This document shows positions 1 to 6,086 of a DNA stretch of 9,949 bases, one piece after another. Under the pieces are notes generated by a model. That model was not told the DNA's origin. It did not search any database and was given only the letters and a program-made list of their open reading frames with translations. Source of the stretch: Gammaproteobacteria bacterium (GTDB lineage: Bacteria > Pseudomonadota > Gammaproteobacteria > Steroidobacterales > Woeseiaceae); the NCBI GenBank assembly GCA_003645495.1, contig QNFK01000035.1:1-9949 (forward strand), written 5' to 3'. A program made the position numbers and the translations under genes. The first letter of the stretch is position 1, and each line of letters begins with the position of its first letter.

Positions 1-1
1 C

Positions 2-166
2 GAGGACGAGAATGGCGATCGCCGCGTCCGCATTCACGCAATTGGTTTTCCGTATAATTTTTCCGGAACGCCACCGCGCAGTTCACAGCGTTTCGCCGGC
101 CTCATGCGAGTATTGTGCGATCGTAATGGTGGCACCTTCGTGGCTTTGACCGAGCGAAATCGCTAG
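2..166 (+). CDS. C-terminal end of a VWA-like domain protein (partial)
   Basis: An open frame runs from the left edge to a TAG at 164-166 and gives 54 residues, so this is the tail of a gene whose start lies outside the window. The translated tail has the feel of the last strand and helix of a von Willebrand factor A fold: a beta-strand RVRIHAIGFP, then a helix RFAGLMRVLCDRNGG leading into a final strand TFVAL. In VWA proteins this end of the domain often reads as a strand followed by a helix and a Gly-Gly-x-Phe strand. The MIDAS residues would lie upstream and cannot be seen. The assignment rests on this short piece only, so the domain call is inference; the reading frame itself is well supported by its direction and codon use. 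No terminator with a T-run follows it. Confidence 0.5.
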   Translation, partial: EDENGDRRVRIHAIGFPYNFSGTPPRSSQRFAGLMRVLCDRNGGTFVALTERNR

Positions 167-201
167 TTTCGATCCGAAAGTCCCTCGGGCGTTTGAAGGC
201 G

Positions 202-222
202 TCGCCTGCTGGACGCAGGCGA
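202..222. repeat. 8-bp hairpin downstream of the VWA-like gene
   Basis: TCGCCTGC (202-209) and GCAGGCGA (215-222) are perfect reverse complements around a 5-base loop. The hairpin lies 36 bp after the stop of the upstream gene. There is no T-run on either side, so it is not a classic intrinsic terminator. It sits immediately before the REP pair and may be part of the same intergenic mosaic. Confidence 0.45.
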
Positions 223-225
223 TCG

Positions 226-290
226 CATTCGCGGCTAAAGCCGCTCCTACAGCTTGGCGCAATCTGTAGGAGCGGCTTTAGCCGCGAATG
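226..290. repeat. Pair of inverted REP-type palindromes (BIME-like)
   Basis: Two 27-base arms, 226-252 and 264-290, are perfect reverse complements separated by an 11-base spacer (253-263). Each arm is itself a hairpin with the core GCGGCT-TT-AGCCGC, and each unit is headed by GTAGGA on its own strand. A short GTAG/GGAG-type head before an imperfect or perfect palindrome is the known layout of REP sequences mobilised by RAYT (TnpA-REP) transposases in Pseudomonas, Stenotrophomonas and relatives. Two units in head-to-head inversion form the classic mobile doublet. No RAYT gene is present in this window. The doublet could also stall exonucleases or act as a bidirectional transcription barrier between the VWA-like gene and the amidase. 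Confidence 0.8.
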
Positions 291-391
291 TCAGATACCG
301 CACTGAATCTTCACTCCCGCAGTGAGGGCACGAATTGCTACGAAACTGCTAAGCTGGCAAAAACGACATCATTTGGCGCGGGGGACAACAA

Positions 392-1924
392 TTGGACAGA
401 AGAGAATTTATGGGCGGAGCATCCGGACTTGGCATCGCAATGGCGCTGTCTGCGACGAGTTCAGGCAAAGCGCGCGCGAGCGATTTGCCTGGCGACATAA
501 CCGACATGAGTGCTACACGTCTGTCGCTTGCAATCAGGCAGCGCGAAGTCAGTTGCGTCGAAGTAATGCAGGCCTATCTTGCCCGTATTCATCGCTATAA
601 CCCCGTCTACAACGCGATCGTCAGCATGCTTGAGGATGACGTGCTGATAGAACAGGCGCGCGCGGCCGACCAGGCTTTATCCAAAGGCGATTATTGGGGC
701 TGGATGCACGGCATGCCCTACGCCGTCAAAGACAGCAAAGATGTTCAGGGGATGCCGACGAGCAGCGGGTCACCAATATTCGCAGGCACAATAGCGACAG
801 AGGACGGCTTCGGCGTCGCAAGAATTCGCCGCCAGGGACCCATTTTCATCGGTAAGACGAACTTGCCGGAGTTTGGCATGGGCTCGCAATCCTATAATCC
901 TGTTTTCGGCGCGACTGGCAGTGCCTATGATCCAGCCCTTACTGCAGGCGGCAGTAGCGGTGGTGCGGCATGCGGTCTTGCGACACACATGCTGCCGGTG
1001 GCAGATGGCGGCGACCTGATGGGTTCGCTGCGCAATCCGGGGGCATTCAACAACGTGATTGGTTTCAGGCCAACGCCGGGAAGGGTGCCGTACGGGCCAG
1101 ACGGCGACCTCTTTTATCAACAAATGGCCACCAGTGGCCCGATGGGCCGCAACACTGAGGACACCATTCGGCTGTTACAAGGCATGGCCGGTGATTACCC
1201 GGGCCACCCTCTTGCTCTTCGCGACGAATTACCAGCACCGGATCAGTTCAAGGCGGTAAATCTGCACGGCTTAAAGATCGGCTGGATGGGCGACTACGGA
1301 GGCTACCTTCCTACCGAACCCGGTTTGCTTGACGTCTGCGAAGCCAGTTTGCGCACGCTAAGTGAAAACGGTGCTGTCGTCGAGCCGTGCATGCCACAGT
1401 ACGATATGGATCGCCTGTGGCAAACATGGCTGACGTTGCGCCACTGGACACGGCATGGAATGCGGGAACTCTATGACAATCCGGAAACCAAACGACTGCT
1501 TAAGCCCGAGGCGATCTGGGAGATCGAGGGTTCCTTTGATACTTCCGCAGCAGATATCTACGCGGCTGGCATTGCACGAGCCGACTGGTTCCGTGCCCTG
1601 CGCGCGCTCTTTGACCAGTACGATTTTCTGATTGTGCCGACGTCCCAGGTGTTTCCGTTTTCCAAAGACATCCACTGGCCGAAAGAAATAAATGGTAAGG
1701 AGATGGACACCTATCATCGCTGGATGGAGGTCGTCATCGGCGGCACGCTCGCAGGAGTTCCGGTGGTTAATGTACCGGCTGGCTTCGACCAGCGCGGCAG
1801 GCCGATGGGCATGCAGGTGATGGCACCGTTTGGTGATGATCAAGGTGCGCTTGAGTTTGCACTGGCTTACGAGGAAGTTACTGATCATCTGCAGCGAAGA
1901 CCGGAACTCGTCGATAAAACGTAA
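392..1924 (+). CDS. Tat-exported amidase-signature family hydrolase
   Basis: A 510-residue serine hydrolase of the amidase signature family, which cleaves carboxylic amides with a Ser-cisSer-Lys triad. The triad is visible as K113 (in AVKDSKD), S188 (in AGGSSGG) and S212 (in GSLRNP). The spacings of 75 and 24 residues match fatty acid amide hydrolase. The usual GTDxGGS segment is changed to ADGGDLMGS, a variant seen in a subset of bacterial amidases. The N-terminus MDRREFMGGASG is a twin-arginine signal with a hydrophobic stretch to about residue 22 and an ARA cleavage site at 27-29, so a periplasmic location is likely. The TTG start is chosen because the next in-frame ATG (410) would remove the twin arginines; a GGGGGA at 380-385 could serve as a weak ribosome site. 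The substrate is unknown. No transporter or amine pathway gene is adjacent to hint at one. Confidence 0.88.
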   Translation: MDRREFMGGASGLGIAMALSATSSGKARASDLPGDITDMSATRLSLAIRQREVSCVEVMQAYLARIHRYNPVYNAIVSMLEDDVLIEQARAADQALSKGDYWGWMHGMPYAVKDSKDVQGMPTSSGSPIFAGTIATEDGFGVARIRRQGPIFIGKTNLPEFGMGSQSYNPVFGATGSAYDPALTAGGSSGGAACGLATHMLPVADGGDLMGSLRNPGAFNNVIGFRPTPGRVPYGPDGDLFYQQMATSGPMGRNTEDTIRLLQGMAGDYPGHPLALRDELPAPDQFKAVNLHGLKIGWMGDYGGYLPTEPGLLDVCEASLRTLSENGAVVEPCMPQYDMDRLWQTWLTLRHWTRHGMRELYDNPETKRLLKPEAIWEIEGSFDTSAADIYAAGIARADWFRALRALFDQYDFLIVPTSQVFPFSKDIHWPKEINGKEMDTYHRWMEVVIGGTLAGVPVVNVPAGFDQRGRPMGMQVMAPFGDDQGALEFALAYEEVTDHLQRRPELVDKT

Positions 1925-1995
1925 TGCAGGAGCCCGCCGTACGATCGGAGCGGTCCCTCAATCTTCGTGATTATCGATCTATCGGCACGGGCGAT

Positions 1996-2014
1996 GTTTG
2001 CATGCAATGCAAAC
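1996..2014. promoter_or_regulatory. Perfect inverted repeat, possible operator upstream of the GST gene
   Basis: GTTTGCAT (1996-2003) and ATGCAAAC (2007-2014) are exact reverse complements around a 3-base centre. The 19-bp element ends 41 bp before the GST start codon. Its size and symmetry fit a site for a dimeric repressor or activator of the TetR or MarR type. No regulator gene is encoded nearby, and a short RNA hairpin is an alternative. Its role is inference. Confidence 0.4.
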
Positions 2015-2055
2015 AAATTTAAGGTCGCCAACATACAAAACTGAAGGATCATTCA

Positions 2056-2802
2056 ATGCCAAAACCAGCCCTCTACGTCTTCGCAATTTCCCACTATTGC
2101 GAAAAAGCACGTTGGGCCCTGGACTACATGGATATTGATTATCAGATTAACTACCTGGCACCAGGCCACCACCGAAAAATAGCCAGGAAGCTGGGAGTCA
2201 AGGGCTCATCTCTCCCGATTCTGGTCGCGGGTGGGCAAGTAGTGCACGGCTCGGCGGAAATCATAAGTTGGGCAGACACTGCAGCGGCGAATGAAAAAGC
2301 ACACCTGATCCCGGAATCCTCGGCCGAAAAATGCCTCGCCCTGGAAAAACGCATCGACGATATTCTCGGCGTCCACATCCGTCGCTACTATTACTCCGAA
2401 GCACTGGTCGAACATCCGAAATCGGTACGACCAATCTTTACAAAGGACTTGCCGTTTTTGCAGAAACTTTCGGTCGGTTTGGCGTGGCGTGTTATTTGCG
2501 AGGCAATGATTAAGGGAATGGATCTTGGTTACGAACAAGGCCAGGAATCCAGACGCATCGTCGAAGAAGAGTTGGACTGGCTTGACGGTCTCCTGTCTGA
2601 CGGCAGGAAATTTCTGTGTGGCAATCAGTTTTCCTGTGCCGATATCGCTGCAGCGAGTTTGCTTGCGGCCCTTGCAACACCTGAGAATCATCCGACCTAT
2701 GCCAACCTGCAGCTGCCACCGCGCGTGGCCGAAGATATGGTGAATTGGGGAAACCGTCGCTCAGTTAACTGGGTTCGCGAGTGTTACAGCCAGTATCGAT
2801 AG
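2056..2802 (+). CDS. Glutathione S-transferase family protein
   Basis: A 248-residue cytosolic protein with the two-domain GST layout. The N-terminal thioredoxin-like domain (about 4-75) carries ISHYCEKARWAL, in which S12 or C15 is the likely residue contacting glutathione sulfur. It continues with the cis-proline loop SSLPIL (P54) and HGSAEIISWAD (65-74), the place where GSTs bind the gamma-glutamyl group. The all-helical C-terminal domain (about 90-240) includes FLCGNQFSCADIAAASLLA-like sequence at 186-204, with the S-x-x-D N-capping box that nucleates folding. An AAGGA ribosome site (2044-2048) lies 7 bases before the ATG, which fixes the start. It sits alone between the amidase and an OmpA-like gene. 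The reaction could be conjugation, isomerisation or peroxide reduction; the class cannot be decided by eye. Confidence 0.88.
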   Translation: MPKPALYVFAISHYCEKARWALDYMDIDYQINYLAPGHHRKIARKLGVKGSSLPILVAGGQVVHGSAEIISWADTAAANEKAHLIPESSAEKCLALEKRIDDILGVHIRRYYYSEALVEHPKSVRPIFTKDLPFLQKLSVGLAWRVICEAMIKGMDLGYEQGQESRRIVEEELDWLDGLLSDGRKFLCGNQFSCADIAAASLLAALATPENHPTYANLQLPPRVAEDMVNWGNRRSVNWVRECYSQYR

Positions 2803-2830
2803 GACCCGGCTACCGTTACCAATGCGGGTC
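2803..2830 (+). terminator. Weak hairpin after the GST gene, possible terminator
   Basis: GACCCG (2803-2808) and CGGGTC (2825-2830) can pair around a 16-base loop directly after the GST stop. A five-T run follows only at 2840-2844, ten bases beyond the stem, so termination would be inefficient. It is listed because no better terminator lies between this gene and the next. Confidence 0.2.
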
Positions 2831-2958
2831 AAGTGCCACTTTTTGTCACTATTGATCGCGGACCTGACACTTTCCTGCCCCCGCAGATCCTCCTTTTGAG
2901 CTTGTAATACTTTCCAACGGCGGCCCACACGGGCCATCGATCCACGGAGGAAATTACA

Positions 2959-3687
2959 ATGCGTAACAAGATTATTCTGCTTAGCCTGGTTGTGAGCCTG
3001 ACTGCGGCGCCGGCTTTTGCCGATGGCGCTGGCTCATCCAAGGAAGAGAGTGTTGGCGTCGGTGTCGGTGCTGCGATTGGCGCGATCGCCGGTGGCCCGG
3101 TTGGCATGATTGTTGGTGCTGCTTTCGGTGCCAAAGTCGGTGACGAGTTTAATGAGCGCAATACCGAAGTCGATACATTGTCTTCATCGCTCAACGGCTC
3201 TAAAAGTCGCGTGTCTCAGCTCGAAGGTGATATCGATGCGTTGAACAGCGAAATTGACGGCCTTGGTGTTGATCTGCAGCGAATGAAAGACGTATCCCGG
3301 CCTGAATTGCTGAGTCTCATGAAAGCCGGTATTGAAATGGATTTGTTGTTTCGTACGGATGAGTACGTGCTGACTGACGCAACCGGTGACAGGCTGAAAC
3401 AGCTCGCGGTGTCGCTTGCGGCCATGCCGGACATAAAGATCCAACTTGATGCTTTTGCCGACGAGCGCGGTGATGAAGTCTACAACCAGGAGTTGTCTGT
3501 CAAACGTGCCGAGTACGTGCGCGATGTCCTGGTTACTTACGGCTTCCCCACAGCACGAATCAACGTCGAAGCACATGGCGAATCGGCGGCGATCGATGAA
3601 AACGTTGACAGCTATGCGTTTGAACGCAAGGTCAGCCTGACGTTGTACGTCGAGGACAATCCGTCATTCGCAGCAAACCCAATGTAA
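2959..3687 (+). CDS. Secreted glycine-zipper / coiled-coil / OmpA-family protein
   Basis: A 242-residue exported protein built of four parts. Residues 1-21 form a Sec signal peptide ending AFA before D22. Residues about 32-61 are a glycine zipper (repeated GxxxG, including IAGGPVGMIVGAAFG), which may insert in a membrane. Residues about 70-110 form a heptad-like coiled coil (SRVSQLEGDIDALNSEIDGL). Residues about 125-232 are an OmpA_C domain that should bind the diaminopimelate of peptidoglycan: the binding pair appears as D168 and R183, 15 residues apart as in E. coli OmpA. The layout resembles PdsO, the OmpA-like partner of the proteobacterial sortase system, but no sortase or LPXTG-type target is in the window, so that name is not applied. 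The start is set by GGAGG at 2946-2950. A strong terminator follows the gene, so it probably ends its own transcript. Confidence 0.85.
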   Translation: MRNKIILLSLVVSLTAAPAFADGAGSSKEESVGVGVGAAIGAIAGGPVGMIVGAAFGAKVGDEFNERNTEVDTLSSSLNGSKSRVSQLEGDIDALNSEIDGLGVDLQRMKDVSRPELLSLMKAGIEMDLLFRTDEYVLTDATGDRLKQLAVSLAAMPDIKIQLDAFADERGDEVYNQELSVKRAEYVRDVLVTYGFPTARINVEAHGESAAIDENVDSYAFERKVSLTLYVEDNPSFAANPM

Positions 3688-3728
3688 AACCCTGGGCGTT
3701 CCCCGTGACTCATTACGAGTCTCCGCCT

Positions 3729-3770
3729 GACCGGCCCCGGGTTTTATTTACCGGGGCTGGTCTTTTTTTT
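3729..3770 (+). terminator. Strong intrinsic terminator after the OmpA-like gene
   Basis: A 12-bp GC-rich stem (3729-3740 with 3751-3762, one G-T wobble) encloses a 10-base AT-rich loop and is followed by eight T residues (3763-3770). This is a textbook rho-independent terminator on the + strand, placed about 40 bases past the stop of the OmpA-like gene. Confidence 0.93.
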
Positions 3771-3797
3771 GCGCAGCATTGCAACAGAACCTATAGT
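3769..3797 (+). promoter_or_regulatory. Possible sigma-70 promoter for the pterin dehydratase gene pair
   Basis: TTGCGC (3769-3774) and TATAGT (3792-3797) are 17 bp apart and would start RNA near 3804, about 25 bases before the GTG start at 3829. The -10 is good and the -35 matches only its first three bases. The -35 overlaps the last bases of the preceding T-run. A new promoter is needed here because the terminator just upstream should stop readthrough. Confidence 0.35.
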
Positions 3798-3828
3798 GTC
3801 GCTCTCCGCGATTTACGAGGAACGTGTT

Positions 3829-4170
3829 GTGACAGATCTGGCCGGCAAGAGATGCAAACCCTGTGAGGGCGGCGTCAAACCGCTATCCGCCGTCGAGGCA
3901 GAGGGATTGCTTGCGGAATTACATGAAGGCTGGGCACTTAACGATGCAGCGACCAGTATAGAGCGCAGTTTTGATTTCCCGGCCTTCAGCAGAACCATTG
4001 CATTCGTCAACGCCGTCGCGTTCGTGGCAACGAATGAGGGACATCATCCTCAAATGATCGTGAACTATGGCAGTTGCCGAATAATCTACACGACGACAGC
4101 GATCAGTGGCCTGTCGGACAACGACTTCATTTGTGCGGCCAAGATTGACCGGCTTGCGGCGGAGCTCTGA
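3829..4170 (+). CDS. Pterin-4a-carbinolamine dehydratase family protein
   Basis: A 113-residue member of the PCD/DCoH/PhhB family, which dehydrates 4a-hydroxytetrahydrobiopterin to regenerate the cofactor of aromatic amino acid hydroxylases. The family pattern is clear: an N-terminal LAGKRCKPCEGGVKPLS, the active-site NEGHHP (H72, H73), then Y80, and a C-terminal GLSDNDFICAAKID. The GTG at 3829 is preferred over the further upstream TTG at 3769, because GAGGA (3817-3821) stands 7 bases before it and the family begins here; the upstream TTG lies in the terminator T-run. Two active-site positions differ from PhhB: the acidic residue four before the first His is T68, and the third His (in the THxxxGL segment) is T90. 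Activity may therefore be weak, or the protein may have another role. No phenylalanine hydroxylase gene is nearby. It ends 1 base before the next gene, so the two are probably cotranscribed. Confidence 0.85.
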   Translation: MTDLAGKRCKPCEGGVKPLSAVEAEGLLAELHEGWALNDAATSIERSFDFPAFSRTIAFVNAVAFVATNEGHHPQMIVNYGSCRIIYTTTAISGLSDNDFICAAKIDRLAAEL

Positions 4171-4171
4171 C

Positions 4172-5143
4172 TTGGTCGAATTAAGAGACATCGAAGCAGC
4201 GGCGAAGCGGCTAAGCGACATCGTGGTGCGAACGCCGCTCATTTCCTCACACATGCTTGACGAGATCGCCGGTGGCAAGGTGTTGCTAAAGCCTGAATGC
4301 CTGCAGCGAACGGGCTCATTCAAGATACGCGGTGCTTACAACCTTCTCAGCCAACTCAGCCCGGAGCAGGCCGGCAAGGGTGTTGTTGCGTTCTCATCAG
4401 GTAATCATGCCCAGGGCGTAGCCGCCGCAGGCACGATGCTCGGTATTGAAACGACTATTGTGATGCCCGAAGATGCGCCGCCGGCCAAAATTGAGAATAC
4501 CCGCCGCCTGGGTGGTACGACGGTTCTTTATGACCGGTACAAAGGGGATCGCGAGGCGATCGCCAGGGAAATTGCGGCAGAGCGCGGCTGCGAGGTCGTG
4601 CCGTCATTCGATCATGCAGACATTATTACCGGTCAGGGTACTGTTGGTCTGGAAATCATGCAGCAATGCGATGAGCTGGGCGAAACCCCGGATCAGGTGC
4701 TGATTAATTGCAGCGGCGGAGGCTTGAGTGCGGGGTGCGCTGTTGCGATTCGAGCTATGTCCAGAGGCACCAGCGTGCACACGGTTGAGCCCGAAGGTTT
4801 CGATGATACGGCACGGTCACTGGCCGCCGGTCAGCGCGAATGCAATGACATGACAGCGATATCAATCTGTGATGCATTACAGGTTGAGATTCCGGGAAAG
4901 CTTACGTTCGACATCAACAGGAAATTGCTGGGTCCGGGCCTGGTAGTCACGGATGAAGAGGTCAGGTCGGCAATGCGATTCGGCTTCCGGCAGTTGAAAC
5001 TGGTGATTGAACCTGGCGGGGTCGCTGCTTTGGCCGCAGTATTGAGCAAAAAAATCGATATGCGCGACAAAGTAACGGTTGTCGTCTTAAGCGGCGGTAA
5101 TGTTGATGTGGATCTGTTTGCTTCGATTCAAAGCGAGAAGTGA
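4172..5143 (+). CDS. PLP-dependent threonine/serine dehydratase family protein
   Basis: A 323-residue fold-type II PLP enzyme of the threonine ammonia-lyase/serine racemase group, which deaminates L-threonine or L-serine to a 2-oxoacid. K51 in TGSFKIRGA is the Schiff-base lysine. SSGNHAQG (75-82) binds the substrate carboxylate, CSGGGLSAG (180-188) holds the PLP phosphate, and SGGN (307-310) lies near the pyridine nitrogen. There is no C-terminal ACT domain, so it is the short form, unlike isoleucine-regulated biosynthetic IlvA. The TTG at 4172 is chosen because the encoded MVELRDIEAAAKRL is the normal family N-terminus and GGAG (4161-4164) lies 7 bases upstream; an ATG-led frame beginning at 4106 would run inside the previous gene. 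Only one base separates it from the pterin dehydratase stop, which suggests translational coupling. Threo-3-hydroxyaspartate ammonia-lyase and serine racemase are alternative activities. Confidence 0.88.
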   Translation: MVELRDIEAAAKRLSDIVVRTPLISSHMLDEIAGGKVLLKPECLQRTGSFKIRGAYNLLSQLSPEQAGKGVVAFSSGNHAQGVAAAGTMLGIETTIVMPEDAPPAKIENTRRLGGTTVLYDRYKGDREAIAREIAAERGCEVVPSFDHADIITGQGTVGLEIMQQCDELGETPDQVLINCSGGGLSAGCAVAIRAMSRGTSVHTVEPEGFDDTARSLAAGQRECNDMTAISICDALQVEIPGKLTFDINRKLLGPGLVVTDEEVRSAMRFGFRQLKLVIEPGGVAALAAVLSKKIDMRDKVTVVVLSGGNVDVDLFASIQSEK

Positions 5144-5144
5144 T

Positions 5145-5173
5145 TTAGCCCACTCATGCAATGTTCGGGCTAA
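5145..5173. repeat. Inverted repeat between convergent genes
   Basis: TTAGCCC (5145-5151) and GGGCTAA (5167-5173) pair around a 15-base loop in the 26-base gap between two converging genes; the right arm includes the stop codon of the ParA-like gene. The position suits a bidirectional terminator, but no T-run follows on either strand, so strength is doubtful. Confidence 0.35.
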
Positions 5174-5934
5174 CCGGAACTGACGCCGGGCTTGCGAAAA
5201 ACAGTGACGTTTGGTGCCTGCTCTATAAGGCTTGATTCCGCGGACTTGTAGCGGCGTTCCTGCCAACCGTCAAGCCAGGTCACAATCTTTTCGATTTCTA
5301 CAATATCCTTGCGTACTTTGTACGGCTGCATTTCACAAATGCCTATGCCTTCTTCGGCGGCGTGCACGAAATTTTGACTGTCACGTAAGACCGCGATTAT
5401 TGGAATACCGAGCGAGTCGAGAAAACGCATGAGCTTTTGGAAACTTTTTGTATTCTTGCGGGTGCGATTCGCCACGACAGCAAGTTTTCGATCGCGGCGG
5501 TCGACCTTGGCGACCAGCAGGAGATCGGCAATGCATCTTGACGCCGCATGAATATCAATAGAAGAGGGCAGAACCGGCACCAGTATGCTGCTGGAATCCC
5601 GGGTTACCTCGCGCAGATCATCGCTCGTCAGGCTGGCCGGTGAGTCGACAATCAGGTTGGTGGTTTCGTTCGGCACACGCAACTGCCAGCTGCGCGTCGC
5701 CTGCATGGTGCGTTTGTAGGCTGCGATGCCATGAATCGCTGGCAGGCTGACCGGCCTGCGTTCAATCCAGGCCATTGTCGAGCCTTGCGGATCACAGTCC
5801 ATTACTGCGGGAACCGGCCCGCGAGTTGCGTAATAGCTCGCAAGGTTGGTCGACAAAGTCGTTTTGCCACAGCCACCCTTGGGGTTGAGGATGACAATCT
5901 TGTTCAGATTGGTTCTATTCGGTGTTATCAGCAT
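5170..5934 (-). CDS. Orphan ParA/MinD-type ATPase
   Basis: A 254-residue P-loop ATPase of the ParA/MinD superfamily, whose members form ATP-dependent dimers on DNA or membranes to position cargo. The deviant Walker A is NPKGGCGKTT (17-26), with the signature lysine K19 and the phosphate lysine K24; Cys22 stands where most relatives have Val. MDCDPQGS (45-52) is the A' motif and LIVDSPA (94-100) the Walker B strand. There is no N-terminal helix-turn-helix as in plasmid P1-type ParA, so it resembles the short chromosomal form. No ParB, parS-like repeats, chemotaxis or flagellar genes lie next to it, so its cargo is unknown. The C-terminal 30 residues are polar and without recognised features. 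The ATG is the only good start; the ribosome site is poor. The upstream gap of 152 bases separates it from the EamA gene. Confidence 0.85.
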   Translation of the reverse strand: MLITPNRTNLNKIVILNPKGGCGKTTLSTNLASYYATRGPVPAVMDCDPQGSTMAWIERRPVSLPAIHGIAAYKRTMQATRSWQLRVPNETTNLIVDSPASLTSDDLREVTRDSSSILVPVLPSSIDIHAASRCIADLLLVAKVDRRDRKLAVVANRTRKNTKSFQKLMRFLDSLGIPIIAVLRDSQNFVHAAEEGIGICEMQPYKVRKDIVEIEKIVTWLDGWQERRYKSAESSLIEQAPNVTVFRKPGVSSG

Positions 5935-6086
5935 CAGTCTCAGTCAATCAAGTGTTAACATGTTGTTTTTACACAAGTTTCCATCAATTTTGCCAGCCAG
6001 CTACAAACCACGAGCGGCCATTTACTTTGGCGTATCTGGCCTGCTGGTTCTCTGCACCAGTTCACATAATACCGGAAGCGGCAAGA
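5935..6086. other. Intergenic spacer between the EamA and ParA-like genes
   Basis: This 152-base spacer is AT-richer than its flanks, notably 5946-5990 with runs of A and T on the side next to the ParA-like start. That makes it the likely place of a promoter for that gene on the - strand, but no -35/-10 pair with proper spacing stands out. Only short stems of about 5 bp occur (for example CTGGT 6044-6048 with ACCAG 6056-6060). No terminator for the EamA gene is evident. Confidence 0.4.

Noticed and set aside
311..325. Short stem TCACT/AGTGA upstream of the amidase
   Set aside because: Only five base pairs, expected by chance, and no link to a start codon or promoter.
1358..1888. A 176-codon open frame on the - strand
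   Set aside because: It lies entirely opposite the amidase gene, whose catalytic triad and signal are intact, and its protein shows no domain-like sequence.
2206..2691. A 161-codon open frame on the - strand
   Set aside because: It is antisense to the GST gene and has no recognisable motif or ribosome site.
2821..2912. Possible promoter upstream of the OmpA-like gene (TAATAC near 2905)
   Set aside because: No -35 box with 16-18 bp spacing could be found; CTGACA at 2864 is too far away.
3919..4323. A 134-codon open frame on the - strand spanning the pterin dehydratase/PLP dehydratase junction
   Set aside because: Both + strand genes have strong family motifs across the same bases, so this is a shadow.
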